NCBI RefSeq assembly: GCF_001517545.1
Contig: NZ_FBYA01000001.1
Coordinates: forward strand, 840,930 to 904,929
Direction: 5' to 3'
Source: Limnohabitans sp. Rim47
GTDB lineage: Bacteria > Pseudomonadota > Gammaproteobacteria > Burkholderiales > Burkholderiaceae_C
Length of the DNA stretch: 64,000 nt
Shown here: positions 1 through 7,659 of the stretch, in pieces
Layout: every line of letters starts with the position of its first letter
How positions within the stretch are numbered: position 1 is the stretch's first letter
Notes under the pieces: model-generated
The model's input: only the letters and a program-made list of their open reading frames with translations
What the model was told of the DNA's origin: nothing
Databases searched by the model: none
Program-made: the position numbers and the translations under genes

Positions 1-2
1 CC

Positions 3-164
3 GGTGGCTCCATCCTGATCATCGGTTCTGCCGCAGGGGTGGCGGCCATGGGCCTTGAGAAAATTGATTTTGTCTGGTACGCCAAAAAAATAAGCATTTG
101 GGCTTTGTTGGGCTACTTGGCAGGTGCTGTTGTTTATATGGTTCAGTTCCAGCTGACACATTGA
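3..164 (+). CDS. nhaD: NhaD-type Na+/H+ antiporter, C-terminal fragment
   Basis: The window opens inside a gene. The last 53 codons read GGSILIIGSAAGVAAMGLEK and then two hydrophobic stretches, ending in QFQLTH and a TGA stop. The glycine-rich segment followed by the GLEKIDF motif and terminal membrane helices is typical of the C-terminus of NhaD-family sodium:proton antiporters, inner-membrane proteins that expel Na+ in exchange for H+. Only the 3' end is visible, so completeness upstream cannot be judged. Family assignment rests on recalled motif similarity; the membrane-protein nature is seen directly. Confidence 0.75.
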   Translation, partial: GGSILIIGSAAGVAAMGLEKIDFVWYAKKISIWALLGYLAGAVVYMVQFQLTH

Positions 165-195
165 GGCCCCAGGGCCATTCCATCGGAGAAAGATT

Positions 196-1182
196 TTGAA
201 TCAAACTGAAATTTTGGTCGCCCGTGCGATTTTTCCTGACGTGCTTGATGCCTTGTCCGTGCACTTCAAAGTCGAAAGCAACCAGGCCGACGAAGTCTGG
301 TCTGCCGCCGAGCTGAGCCGCCGCATGCAGGGCAAGGTGGGCGCATTGACCGCCGGCAGCGATCGCATCGACGTGGCCTTGCTGCAAGCCAACCCGCAGT
401 TGCGCATCGTGGCCAATATGGCTGTGGGCTACAACAACTTCGATGTCCCCGCCATGACCGCTGCAGGCGTGTTGGCCAGCAACACGCCCGATGTCTTGAC
501 CGAGACGACGGCCGATTTCGGCTTTGCACTGCTCATGGCCACGGCCCGCCGCATCACCGAAAGCGAACACTTTTTGCGTGCCGGAAAGTGGACCAAGTGG
601 AGCTACGACATGTTTGCCGGGGCCGAGGTGCATGGCTCGACCATTGGCATCATCGGCATGGGCCGCATCGGTCAGGGCATTGCCCGCCGCGCCGCGCATG
701 GCTTTGGCATGAACGTTATTTACCACAACCGCTCGCGTTTGAGCCCCGAGTTGGAGGCCGAATGCCAAGCCCGCTATGTGTCCAAACAAGAACTGCTGCA
801 AACCGCTGACCACGTGATGTTGGTGGTGCCTCACAGCGCCGAATCGCACCACACCATCGGCGCTGCCGAGTTGGCGCTGATGAAGCCCAGCGCCACCTTG
901 GTCAACATCGCACGCGGCGGCATCGTGGACGATGCGGCTTTGGCCAAGGCCTTGGCTGCAGGTCAGATTGCCGCGGCAGGCCTGGATGTGTTCGAGGGCG
1001 AGCCGCAGGTGCACCCCGACTTGCTCAAGGTGCCCAATGTGGTGTTGACTCCCCACATCGCCAGCGCCACGGTCAAGACCCGCCGGGCCATGGCCCAGTT
1101 GGCCGCCGACAACCTGATCGCTTACCTGACCCGCGGCAAAGCTCTGACCCCGCTGAACACTGTGCCGGGCGCTGCGGCATGA
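196..1182 (+). CDS. D-2-hydroxyacid dehydrogenase (glyoxylate/hydroxypyruvate reductase-like)
   Basis: A 328-residue NAD(P)-dependent oxidoreductase of the D-isomer 2-hydroxyacid dehydrogenase family, probably reducing glyoxylate or hydroxypyruvate in the cytoplasm. The Rossmann motif GMGRIG lies at residues 154-159. The catalytic trio of the family is present: Arg240 (IARGG), Glu269 (FEGEP) and His287 (TPHIAS). The start is a TTG with a GGAGA Shine-Dalgarno sequence just upstream; no ATG fits better. Its stop overlaps the rmuC start (ATGA), so the two genes are probably translationally coupled. Substrate is inferred; phosphoglycerate- or formate-type activity is less likely because of the short length and lack of an ACT domain. 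Confidence 0.88.
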   Translation: MNQTEILVARAIFPDVLDALSVHFKVESNQADEVWSAAELSRRMQGKVGALTAGSDRIDVALLQANPQLRIVANMAVGYNNFDVPAMTAAGVLASNTPDVLTETTADFGFALLMATARRITESEHFLRAGKWTKWSYDMFAGAEVHGSTIGIIGMGRIGQGIARRAAHGFGMNVIYHNRSRLSPELEAECQARYVSKQELLQTADHVMLVVPHSAESHHTIGAAELALMKPSATLVNIARGGIVDDAALAKALAAGQIAAAGLDVFEGEPQVHPDLLKVPNVVLTPHIASATVKTRRAMAQLAADNLIAYLTRGKALTPLNTVPGAAA

Positions 1183-2564
1183 ACGAATGGGTTTTGCTGG
1201 CCTTGGTGGGCTTGAACCTGCTGGTGGTGTTGGTGTTGTTGTTCCGCTCCAAAACGGCCCCGCAGGAAGACAAAGACGCCGCAGCCAAGATTGCAGCAGA
1301 CCAAGCCGCCGAGCAAATGGCATGGCAGCTGCAACAGTTTGCGGCGGTGCAAGCCCAGACCGAACGGCTGGAGCGCGAGTTGCGCACCGAAATCAACCAG
1401 TCCGGCGTGCAAGGGCGGCAAGAGTCTATGCAAACGCTCACGCTGTTCCAGCAATCGCTGTTGCAGCAAAGCGCCGAAGCCACGCGCACGCAAAACCAAC
1501 AGATCGACGCGCTGGCCCAACAGCTGGCCTTGCTTCAAAAAAGCCTGACCGACAGCCTGGCGCAACAGGTCAATGCGCTGTCAGAGTCGAACGCCCGGCG
1601 CTTGAGCGAGATGCGCGGCACCATGGAGACGCAACTGGCCCAGCTCCAGCAAAGTAACGCAGCCAAGCTCGACGAAATGCGTCAGACCGTGGACGAAAAG
1701 CTGCAGGCTACGCTGCAAGCCCGCTTGGGTGAAAGCTTCAAACAAGTGGCCGAGCGGCTGGAACAGGTGCACAAAGGTTTGGGCGAAATGCACCACCTGG
1801 CCCAAGGCGTGGGCGACCTCAAGCACCTGCTGACCAACGTCAAAACCCGTGGCATGTTTGGCGAGGCGCAGTTGGCTTCGTTGCTGGAGCAGGTGCTCAC
1901 GCCCGAGCAATACGCGGTGCAGGTGGCCACGCGCCCCGGCGACAAAAACCGGGTGGACTTTGCGATTCGCCTGCCCGGCCGATCCGACAGTGGCCAGCCT
2001 GTGTGGCTGCCGATCGACGCGAAATTTCCCAATGAAGACTACGAGCGCCTGCTCGAAGCGCAAGGCCGTGCCGACCCGGTGCAGGCCGAGCTGTGCGCCA
2101 AGGCGCTCGAAACGCGCATCAAGCTCGAAGCCAAGTCGATTGCCGAAAAGTACCTCGAACCTCCGCACACCACAGACTTTGCCATCCTGTTCTTGCCCAC
2201 CGAAGGCCTTTATGCCGAAGTGCTGCGCCGCCCCGGTTTGATGGAAACCTTGCAGCGCGACCATCGTGTCACGCTGGCAGGACCGACCAACTTGATGGCC
2301 TTGCTCAACGCGCTGCAAATGGGCTTTCGCACACTGGCCCTTGAAAAACGCTCCAGCGAAGTTTGGCAGGTGCTGGGCGCGGTCAAGACCGAGTTTGGCA
2401 AGTTTGGCGATGTGCTGGACAAAGTCCGTAACCAGACGCAAACCGTACTCAACACCTTGGACCAGGCCCAAACCCGCAGCAACGTGATGAACCGGGCTTT
2501 GCGCCAGGTCGATGCCTTGCCCGAACCCGAAGCGCAAGCGCTTTTGCCAGGCGGTGACGTTTGA
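1179..2564 (+). CDS. rmuC: DNA recombination protein RmuC
   Basis: A 461-residue RmuC-family protein. An N-terminal membrane helix (about residues 4-22) is followed by a long Gln/Ala/Leu-rich coiled coil (about 30-190) and then the conserved RmuC domain, a restriction-endonuclease-like fold, containing VDFAIRLPG, LPIDAKFPNEDYERL and DFAILFLPTEGLYAE. RmuC limits DNA rearrangements between short inverted repeats in E. coli; its biochemical activity is not well established. The ATG lies inside the stop of the upstream dehydrogenase. Length is normal for the family and nothing looks truncated. Confidence 0.93.
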   Translation: MNEWVLLALVGLNLLVVLVLLFRSKTAPQEDKDAAAKIAADQAAEQMAWQLQQFAAVQAQTERLERELRTEINQSGVQGRQESMQTLTLFQQSLLQQSAEATRTQNQQIDALAQQLALLQKSLTDSLAQQVNALSESNARRLSEMRGTMETQLAQLQQSNAAKLDEMRQTVDEKLQATLQARLGESFKQVAERLEQVHKGLGEMHHLAQGVGDLKHLLTNVKTRGMFGEAQLASLLEQVLTPEQYAVQVATRPGDKNRVDFAIRLPGRSDSGQPVWLPIDAKFPNEDYERLLEAQGRADPVQAELCAKALETRIKLEAKSIAEKYLEPPHTTDFAILFLPTEGLYAEVLRRPGLMETLQRDHRVTLAGPTNLMALLNALQMGFRTLALEKRSSEVWQVLGAVKTEFGKFGDVLDKVRNQTQTVLNTLDQAQTRSNVMNRALRQVDALPEPEAQALLPGGDV

Positions 2565-2592
2565 CAACGCCGTTGAGGCGGGCTGAGCCAGC

Positions 2593-3765
2593 ATGAAGCA
2601 CCCCTTGCCTCGGCTTATTGCAGGACAGGTTTTCTTGCACGCGTGCATGGCGGGCATGCGCATGGCAATCCCCTTGCTGGCCCTTAAACAGGGTTTCAGC
2701 GCCATGGCGGTGGGCGCCTTATTGGCTTTGTTTGCCCTGACTCAGGTGTTTCTGGCTTTGCCTGCAGGGCGTTATGCGGATCGCAAGGGCCTCAAAAAAC
2801 CCTTGCTGATCAGCGTGGTCATGTCGTCTGTAGGGGCCGGGTTATCGGTCATGTGGCCGATTTTTCCGGTCATGTGCCTGAGCGCGCTGGCCACTGGCGG
2901 TGCCACGGGCATGGCCGTCATTTCACTGCAACGCCACGTTGGGCGCATGGCCAAAGACCCGGCAGAACTCAAGGCGGCGTTCAGCTGGTTGTCGATTGGC
3001 CCGGCCATTTCCAACTTTCTGGGGCCGGTGCTGGCGGGCTTGTTGATCGACTACGCCGGGCCAGAGCCCGCCCATGTCACTGGCTTTCGTTGGGCCTTCT
3101 TGTTGATGGCGCTGCTGCCTTTGAGTACGTGGTTTTGGGTGCGCAAGGTGCCTGAACTTCACACGCCCAAGTTGATTGACCATGCCGCGCCGCGCCGTGC
3201 CATGGACCTGCTGGCCGAACCCATGATGCGGCGCTTGCTGGGCGTCAACTGGCTGCTGTCTTCTTGCTGGGACGTGCACACCTTTGTGGTCCCTGTGTTG
3301 GGCCACGAGCGGGGCTTCAGTGCCTCGGTGGTGGGCACCATCCTCGGCGCTTTCGCCATCGCTGCGGCGTTCATCCGGGTGTGTTTGCCCTGGATCTCGC
3401 GCCATGTGCAAGAGCACCAGATCATTACGGGTGCCATGGTGTGCACGGCCCTGTTGTTTGGTCTTTACCCTTTCATGCCCACACCTTGGAGCATGGGCCT
3501 GTGCTCGGTGCTGTTGGGCTTGGTGTTGGGCACGGTGCAGCCCATGATCATGAGCACCTTGCACCAGATCACGCCACAGCACCGCCAAGGCGAAGCGCTG
3601 GGTTTGCGCTTGATGAGCATCAACGCGTCCAGCGTGCTCATGCCCATGCTGTTCGGCGCAGCAGGCGCTGTGGCGGGTGTGGCCCCGGTGTTCTGGGTGG
3701 TGGGCAGTGTCGTGGGTTTGGGATCTCGTGCCGCTTGGCGGCTTCGTCCCGGCCAGCGCCACTGA
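2593..3765 (+). CDS. MFS transporter
   Basis: A 390-residue inner-membrane protein with about 12 hydrophobic segments. The loop between helices 2 and 3 carries GRYADRKGLKKP, a recognisable form of the MFS signature GxxxDRxGRR/K. The Pro/Met-rich helices and small cytoplasmic loops suggest a drug or metabolite exporter, but the substrate cannot be read from sequence. It starts 28 bp after rmuC, so it may share a transcript. The 3' end is convergent with the LOG-family gene, 31 bp away. Confidence 0.85.
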   Translation: MKHPLPRLIAGQVFLHACMAGMRMAIPLLALKQGFSAMAVGALLALFALTQVFLALPAGRYADRKGLKKPLLISVVMSSVGAGLSVMWPIFPVMCLSALATGGATGMAVISLQRHVGRMAKDPAELKAAFSWLSIGPAISNFLGPVLAGLLIDYAGPEPAHVTGFRWAFLLMALLPLSTWFWVRKVPELHTPKLIDHAAPRRAMDLLAEPMMRRLLGVNWLLSSCWDVHTFVVPVLGHERGFSASVVGTILGAFAIAAAFIRVCLPWISRHVQEHQIITGAMVCTALLFGLYPFMPTPWSMGLCSVLLGLVLGTVQPMIMSTLHQITPQHRQGEALGLRLMSINASSVLMPMLFGAAGAVAGVAPVFWVVGSVVGLGSRAAWRLRPGQRH

Positions 3766-3796
3766 TCACTCGTGTCCTTTTTGTCCGGACTGCGGC

Positions 3797-4675
3797 TTAT
3801 AGGCCCGTCACAGCCAACTGGTAGAAGTCACAAATCACCTGCCAAGCAGCCTTGGGCGTGTCCACATAGTTGAACAGCTTCAGGTCTTCTTGTGAAATAG
3901 TGCCTTCTTCCACCAGCAAATCCATGTTGATCAGGCGTTTCCAGTAATCGCTGCCAAACAGCAAGATCGGCACTGGCCGGGCTTTGCGCGTTTGCACCAA
4001 GGTCATCACTTCAAACAGCTCATCCAGCGTGCCAAATCCACCCGGAAAGGCCACCAAGGCTTTGGCGCGCATCATGAAATGCATTTTGCGCAGCGCAAAG
4101 TAATGAAACTTGAAGCTCAACTCTGGTGTGACGTAAGGGTTGGGGTGTTGCTCGTGGGGCAGGGCAATGTTGAGTGCGACTGAGGACGCACCTGCTTCTT
4201 TGGCGCCCCGATTGGCCGCTTCCATGATGCCGGGTCCGCCGCCTGTGCAAATGTAGAGTTTTTCGTCATCGGGCAAACAAGAACAAGACTGCGCCACCAA
4301 GTGGGCAAAGATTCTGGCGTTTTCGTAATGTTGTGCGTTGCGCACGCCGGTTTCAGCTTGCGCGATCTCTTGCAGCTGGTCGCTTTGTCTCGCCGAATGC
4401 AGTTTGGCCAGGGCCGTGGCCATGTCCGGGAAGCGGGCGCTGCCGAAGACCACCACCGTGTGTTCTATCCCCGCCTCGGTCTGGGCCAAATCGGGTTTGA
4501 GCATTTCCAGCTGGAATCGGATGCCCCGGGTCTCGCGGCGCAGCAAAAATTCGGGGTCGGCAAAGGCCAGTCGGCTGGCTTGCGGCTCCAGCAAACCGGC
4601 ATCGTGGAACTCGGTTTGTGTTTCAGCCCAGGCGTGGGGCAAAGAGGGCGCTTTGAGGTCTTGAATCGATTGCAT
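3797..4675 (-). CDS. TIGR00730/LOG family Rossmann-fold protein
   Basis: A 292-residue cytoplasmic protein of the LOG (lysine-decarboxylase-like) superfamily. The two diagnostic motifs are TGGGPGIME (residues 144-152) and PGGFGTLDE (211-219), which form the nucleotide-binding and active site of cytokinin-nucleoside-5'-monophosphate phosphoribohydrolases. An N-terminal extension of about 70 residues and a long segment between the motifs distinguish it from short LOG enzymes, so it is probably a general nucleotide 5'-monophosphate nucleosidase (PpnN-like role is possible). It is monocistronic, convergent with the MFS gene on one side and separated from efp by a terminator on the other. Confidence 0.82.
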   Translation of the reverse strand: MQSIQDLKAPSLPHAWAETQTEFHDAGLLEPQASRLAFADPEFLLRRETRGIRFQLEMLKPDLAQTEAGIEHTVVVFGSARFPDMATALAKLHSARQSDQLQEIAQAETGVRNAQHYENARIFAHLVAQSCSCLPDDEKLYICTGGGPGIMEAANRGAKEAGASSVALNIALPHEQHPNPYVTPELSFKFHYFALRKMHFMMRAKALVAFPGGFGTLDELFEVMTLVQTRKARPVPILLFGSDYWKRLINMDLLVEEGTISQEDLKLFNYVDTPKAAWQVICDFYQLAVTGL

Positions 4676-4760
4676 TCAGCCATTGTGCCTTTGCAGTTGT
4701 TTGTGCACGGTGTTTTTGCATTAGAGCGATGGTGAGGGTTTGTTTTGGCAAGAGCCCATG

Positions 4761-4783
4761 AAAAAAGCCCCTTGCGGGGCTTT
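4761..4783 (-). terminator. Intrinsic terminator of efp
   Basis: An 8-bp GC-rich stem (aaagcccc / ggggcttt) with a TTGC loop lies 20 bp beyond the efp stop. Read on the minus strand it ends in a run of Ts, as expected for Rho-independent termination. Confidence 0.85.
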
Positions 4784-4802
4784 CTTCGTGGGTCGTCTTC
4801 GA

Positions 4803-5357
4803 TCAGACGCGCTTGCGGTATTCGCCAGTGCGTGTGTCGATTTCGATCTTGTCGCCTTGGGCCACAAACAAAGGCACAGGCACTTCAAGACCGGTAGCGA
4901 TCTTGGCGGGCTTGAGCACTTTGCCGGAGGTGTCGCCTTTGACAGCGGGCTCGGTCCAGGTGATCTCGCGCACCACGCTGGTGGGCAATTCGACCGAGAT
5001 GGCTTTCTCGTTGTAGAACACCACTTCGAGTTCCATGCCGTCTTCGAGGTAGTTCAGGGCGTCGCCCATGTTGGTGGCTTCGACTTCGTATTGGTTGAAC
5101 TCGGTGTCCATGCAGACATACATCGGGTCAGCAAAGTAAGAGTAGGTGCACTCTTTCTTGTCCAGAATGACTTGGTCCATTTTGTCGTCGGCGCGAAACA
5201 CGACTTCGGTGCCGAAGTTGGCAATCAGGCTTTTGAGCTTCATGCGCACGGTGGACGAGCCACGACCGCCGCGTTGGTATTCGGTGCGCAGGACGACCAT
5301 GGGGTCTTTGCCGTGCATGATGACGTTGCCGACGCGGATTTCTTGAGCGGTTTTCAT
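4803..5357 (-). CDS. efp: Elongation factor P
   Basis: EF-P, 184 residues, normal length. It binds between the P and E sites of ribosomes stalled at polyproline and restores peptide-bond formation. The tip of domain I reads RGGRGSS with arginine at position 32, not the lysine modified by EpmA/B. Arg32 is the residue rhamnosylated by EarP, whose gene lies 1 kb upstream on the same strand (6370-7518). KOW-like N-terminal domain and two OB domains are intact. There is a 96-bp gap between the YeeE/YedE gene and efp, enough for a private promoter, and a strong terminator follows. Confidence 0.97.
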   Translation of the reverse strand: MKTAQEIRVGNVIMHGKDPMVVLRTEYQRGGRGSSTVRMKLKSLIANFGTEVVFRADDKMDQVILDKKECTYSYFADPMYVCMDTEFNQYEVEATNMGDALNYLEDGMELEVVFYNEKAISVELPTSVVREITWTEPAVKGDTSGKVLKPAKIATGLEVPVPLFVAQGDKIEIDTRTGEYRKRV

Positions 5358-5453
5358 AGGATTTGAATCTGGAATGAAGAGGGATGGCCTTAAGCCAAGC
5401 CCATTATTCTAACCTCTGGAGCTCGGTTTTTTGGCGGGCAAGGTGGGTGGCGA

Positions 5454-5894
5454 TCAATCCCGCGCTGTCAGGCCATGCGCCAGACCGCCCAGCACAATGC
5501 CAGCCAATGCCCACAAAATGTCGGTGTTGCCCGTGCCCAAAGCCGCAATGGCCGGGCCGGGGCAAACGCCAGACAGCCCCCAGCCGATGCCGAAAATGGC
5601 CGAACCGATGACGGTCTGGCGGTTCCAGTTGGCAGGCTGGGTCAGGAACTGACCGCCCAGCAAAGGACGAGCAAACCAGCGCGAAAAACCTTTGTAGGCC
5701 AGCAGCGCCAAGCCCGCTGCGCCACCCATCACCAACATGAGTCCCCAGTCTTGAAAGCGCAAGAAACCCAAGACCACTTCGGGCTGAACCATGGTGGCCA
5801 ACGAAAGGCCAAAACCAAACAAGGCCCCGGCGAGCAAAGTGACCAGCGCTTTGGGCAGGGTGAGGGCGTGCGGGTTCAAATTCTGCGTGTTCAT
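5454..5894 (-). CDS. YeeE/YedE (PmpB-like) half-transporter
   Basis: A 146-residue membrane protein with about four helices and the motif GWGLSGVCPGPAIAALG, including the conserved Cys-Pro-Gly of the YeeE/YedE (DUF395, TsuA-related) family. Family members are thought to import thiosulfate or other small sulfur compounds, with the cysteine handing the substrate through the pore. The start ATG at 5892-5894 overlaps the stop of the preceding half-gene (ATGA); a longer in-frame extension upstream would overlap that gene and was rejected. Together the two halves equal one full-length YeeE. Confidence 0.85.
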   Translation of the reverse strand: MNTQNLNPHALTLPKALVTLLAGALFGFGLSLATMVQPEVVLGFLRFQDWGLMLVMGGAAGLALLAYKGFSRWFARPLLGGQFLTQPANWNRQTVIGSAIFGIGWGLSGVCPGPAIAALGTGNTDILWALAGIVLGGLAHGLTARD

Positions 5895-6373
5895 GCCAGG
5901 CCTTTCGTGGTGATGGCCATCAGGTTGGCGGTCAAAAAGGCGGTGGACATGAAAGTCAGCACCGCGCCCAGGGAAGGCCATTGCAATGAGCCCAGCCCAC
6001 AAATGCCGTGGCCCGAGGTGCAGCCGTTGCCCAGACGGGCACCATAACCGACCAAAAAGCCGCCCACCAACAGCTGCCACGCGGGCACGCTGGTGTGCTG
6101 CGCTTCACCGCCCGCCAGCGCAAAGCGCCAGACCAAGGCCCCCAGCACCACGCCCAGTGCATAGACCAACCGCCAGTGGCGTGAACTGATAAACCGGTCT
6201 TGCCGAAAAAAGTCACGTTTCAACACGAAGGACCAGCTGCTAGAAAAGACGGTGCTCATGCCGCCCACCCAGCCGTTGAACAAATAAAGCAGCGCCACGC
6301 CAGCGCCAATCGTCAGGCCGCCCAGCAGATAGTGCTGCCAGCCGAGGGGGAAGAGGGTGTTGATCAGGGTCAT
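5891..6373 (-). CDS. YeeE/YedE (PmpA-like) half-transporter
   Basis: A 160-residue polytopic membrane protein, the first half of a split YeeE/YedE transporter. It carries RLGNGCTSGHGICGLG, the cysteine-containing motif of this family, near residues 115-130. Its ATG overlaps the earP stop and its stop overlaps the start of the second half, so all three are probably made from one mRNA with translational coupling. Split PmpA/PmpB pairs are common in proteobacteria. Sulfur-compound transport is inferred from the family, not shown here. Confidence 0.85.
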   Translation of the reverse strand: MTLINTLFPLGWQHYLLGGLTIGAGVALLYLFNGWVGGMSTVFSSSWSFVLKRDFFRQDRFISSRHWRLVYALGVVLGALVWRFALAGGEAQHTSVPAWQLLVGGFLVGYGARLGNGCTSGHGICGLGSLQWPSLGAVLTFMSTAFLTANLMAITTKGLA

Positions 6374-7518
6374 GGGGCGGGATTATCGGTGAGTGCCTGA
6401 ATGCACCGTTGTGCGAAGGGGTCAAGGCAATGACCGGTGTGCGCGATCAATTGGCTCACCAAATCGGCCTGACTGGACAGCTGTTGCCGTGCAGCTTGAA
6501 CGCAAGCGGTCCACTCCGCCAGCAGGCCAGCATGGGGGATGGTCCATTCGCCCTCATTGACACCGTTCCAAGCCCGATGTGCCAGTCGCAGGCTTTCAGG
6601 GGCCTGCAGCCAGTCCAAAAACGCCTCCAGCTTGGCGTGGTGGGCGTTGTCGTCTTGTGGGTAGATGTGCCAGATGAACGGCTGGCCTGCCCATAGGGCG
6701 CGCACTAGCGAGTCTTCGCCGCGCACAAAATTCAAGTCGCAGGCCCAGAGCATGTCGTCAAAGCCGTCTTGGTCGTTGTAGGGCAGGGCGCTCCAGCTCG
6801 GCTGAGCAGTCATGTGGGCCATCGCCTTTTGCACGGCGGCCAGCGGTCGGCCAGGGGTGACCAGCAGGTGGTGCGGTGTGCCCACCAGTTGGCTCAGCAG
6901 CTGGGGCAGGGCGGCGGGTTCGTAGCAGAACAGACTGACCAGCAGGCCGCCATAAGCCAGATTGTGGGCGTGTTGTTCACGCCAGGCAGCGCGGTCAAAG
7001 CGTTGTTGCCGGGCCAGCAAGTCGGCCTCAAGCAGCAAGCCACCAGTATCGGGTGTGAAGCCGGGGTAAAAAAAAGTCTTGCTCCAGCCCTTGGCCGGGC
7101 CGCTCATCACGGGCGAGGGCAGGCGGTGCATGCGGGGCACCCAGCTTTCGGCGCTCAGGTATTCGAGGTTGATCCAAACGGGTTGCTTGGAGCGCGTGGC
7201 CGCGGCGTGGGCCACAAAGGCTTCGGGCACGGTGCAGCCAAAGGCTTCGACCCAGACATCGGCAGGCGGCAAGCTGGGCAACAAGGCCCGATCGCTGGCG
7301 TCTGCCCAAGGCAGCACTAGGATGTTGGGCCATTGGGTTTGCCAATTGTCGGGGGCCATCCAAGACAAAGCTGAGGCATCGTCCACCCACAGGCGCACCG
7401 ATTGCCCGGCATCGGCCAGTTGACGGGCCAGCCGCCAGCACACGCCCAGGTCGCCGTGGTTGTCGATGACGGTGCAAAAGAGGTCCCAGAGTGGCTTGTT
7501 TGGCATTGGCTTGAACAT
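6370..7518 (-). CDS. earP: EF-P arginine rhamnosyltransferase EarP
   Basis: A protein of about 382 residues matching the EarP (DUF2331) family: near the N-terminus WDLFCTVIDNHGDLGVCWRLA, and in the C-terminal half FVRGEDSLVRALWAGQPF, where Asp/Glu residues bind dTDP-rhamnose. EarP is a GT-B glycosyltransferase that adds L-rhamnose to Arg32 of EF-P. The start is either ATG 7518 or ATG 7506; the open frame runs on to 7839 but that would overlap uvrC and lacks family similarity. The stop overlaps the YeeE half-gene. EF-P in this window has the matching Arg32. Confidence 0.93.
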   Translation of the reverse strand: MFKPMPNKPLWDLFCTVIDNHGDLGVCWRLARQLADAGQSVRLWVDDASALSWMAPDNWQTQWPNILVLPWADASDRALLPSLPPADVWVEAFGCTVPEAFVAHAAATRSKQPVWINLEYLSAESWVPRMHRLPSPVMSGPAKGWSKTFFYPGFTPDTGGLLLEADLLARQQRFDRAAWREQHAHNLAYGGLLVSLFCYEPAALPQLLSQLVGTPHHLLVTPGRPLAAVQKAMAHMTAQPSWSALPYNDQDGFDDMLWACDLNFVRGEDSLVRALWAGQPFIWHIYPQDDNAHHAKLEAFLDWLQAPESLRLAHRAWNGVNEGEWTIPHAGLLAEWTACVQAARQQLSSQADLVSQLIAHTGHCLDPFAQRCIQALTDNPAP

Positions 7519-7659
7519 GGGTCGATTGTCGCTGGGCTGAAAAGCCTTGGACATTTGCGAGCAGAGGGCTCCTACAAAATTTCGGGGATTCGTTTGAGGG
7601 GCTTCCTCACAAGCAGCGGGTTCGAATGTGGGCATCTGTTTGCCGCCACAATACGCGCC

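Noticed and set aside
1581..2705. A 374-codon antisense frame over rmuC
   Set aside because: Low-complexity translation with no domain; opposite to a conserved gene.
7402..7659. N-terminal extension of uvrC
   Set aside because: Open in frame but has no UvrC similarity and overlaps earP; the ATG at 7660 gives the normal GIY-YIG start.
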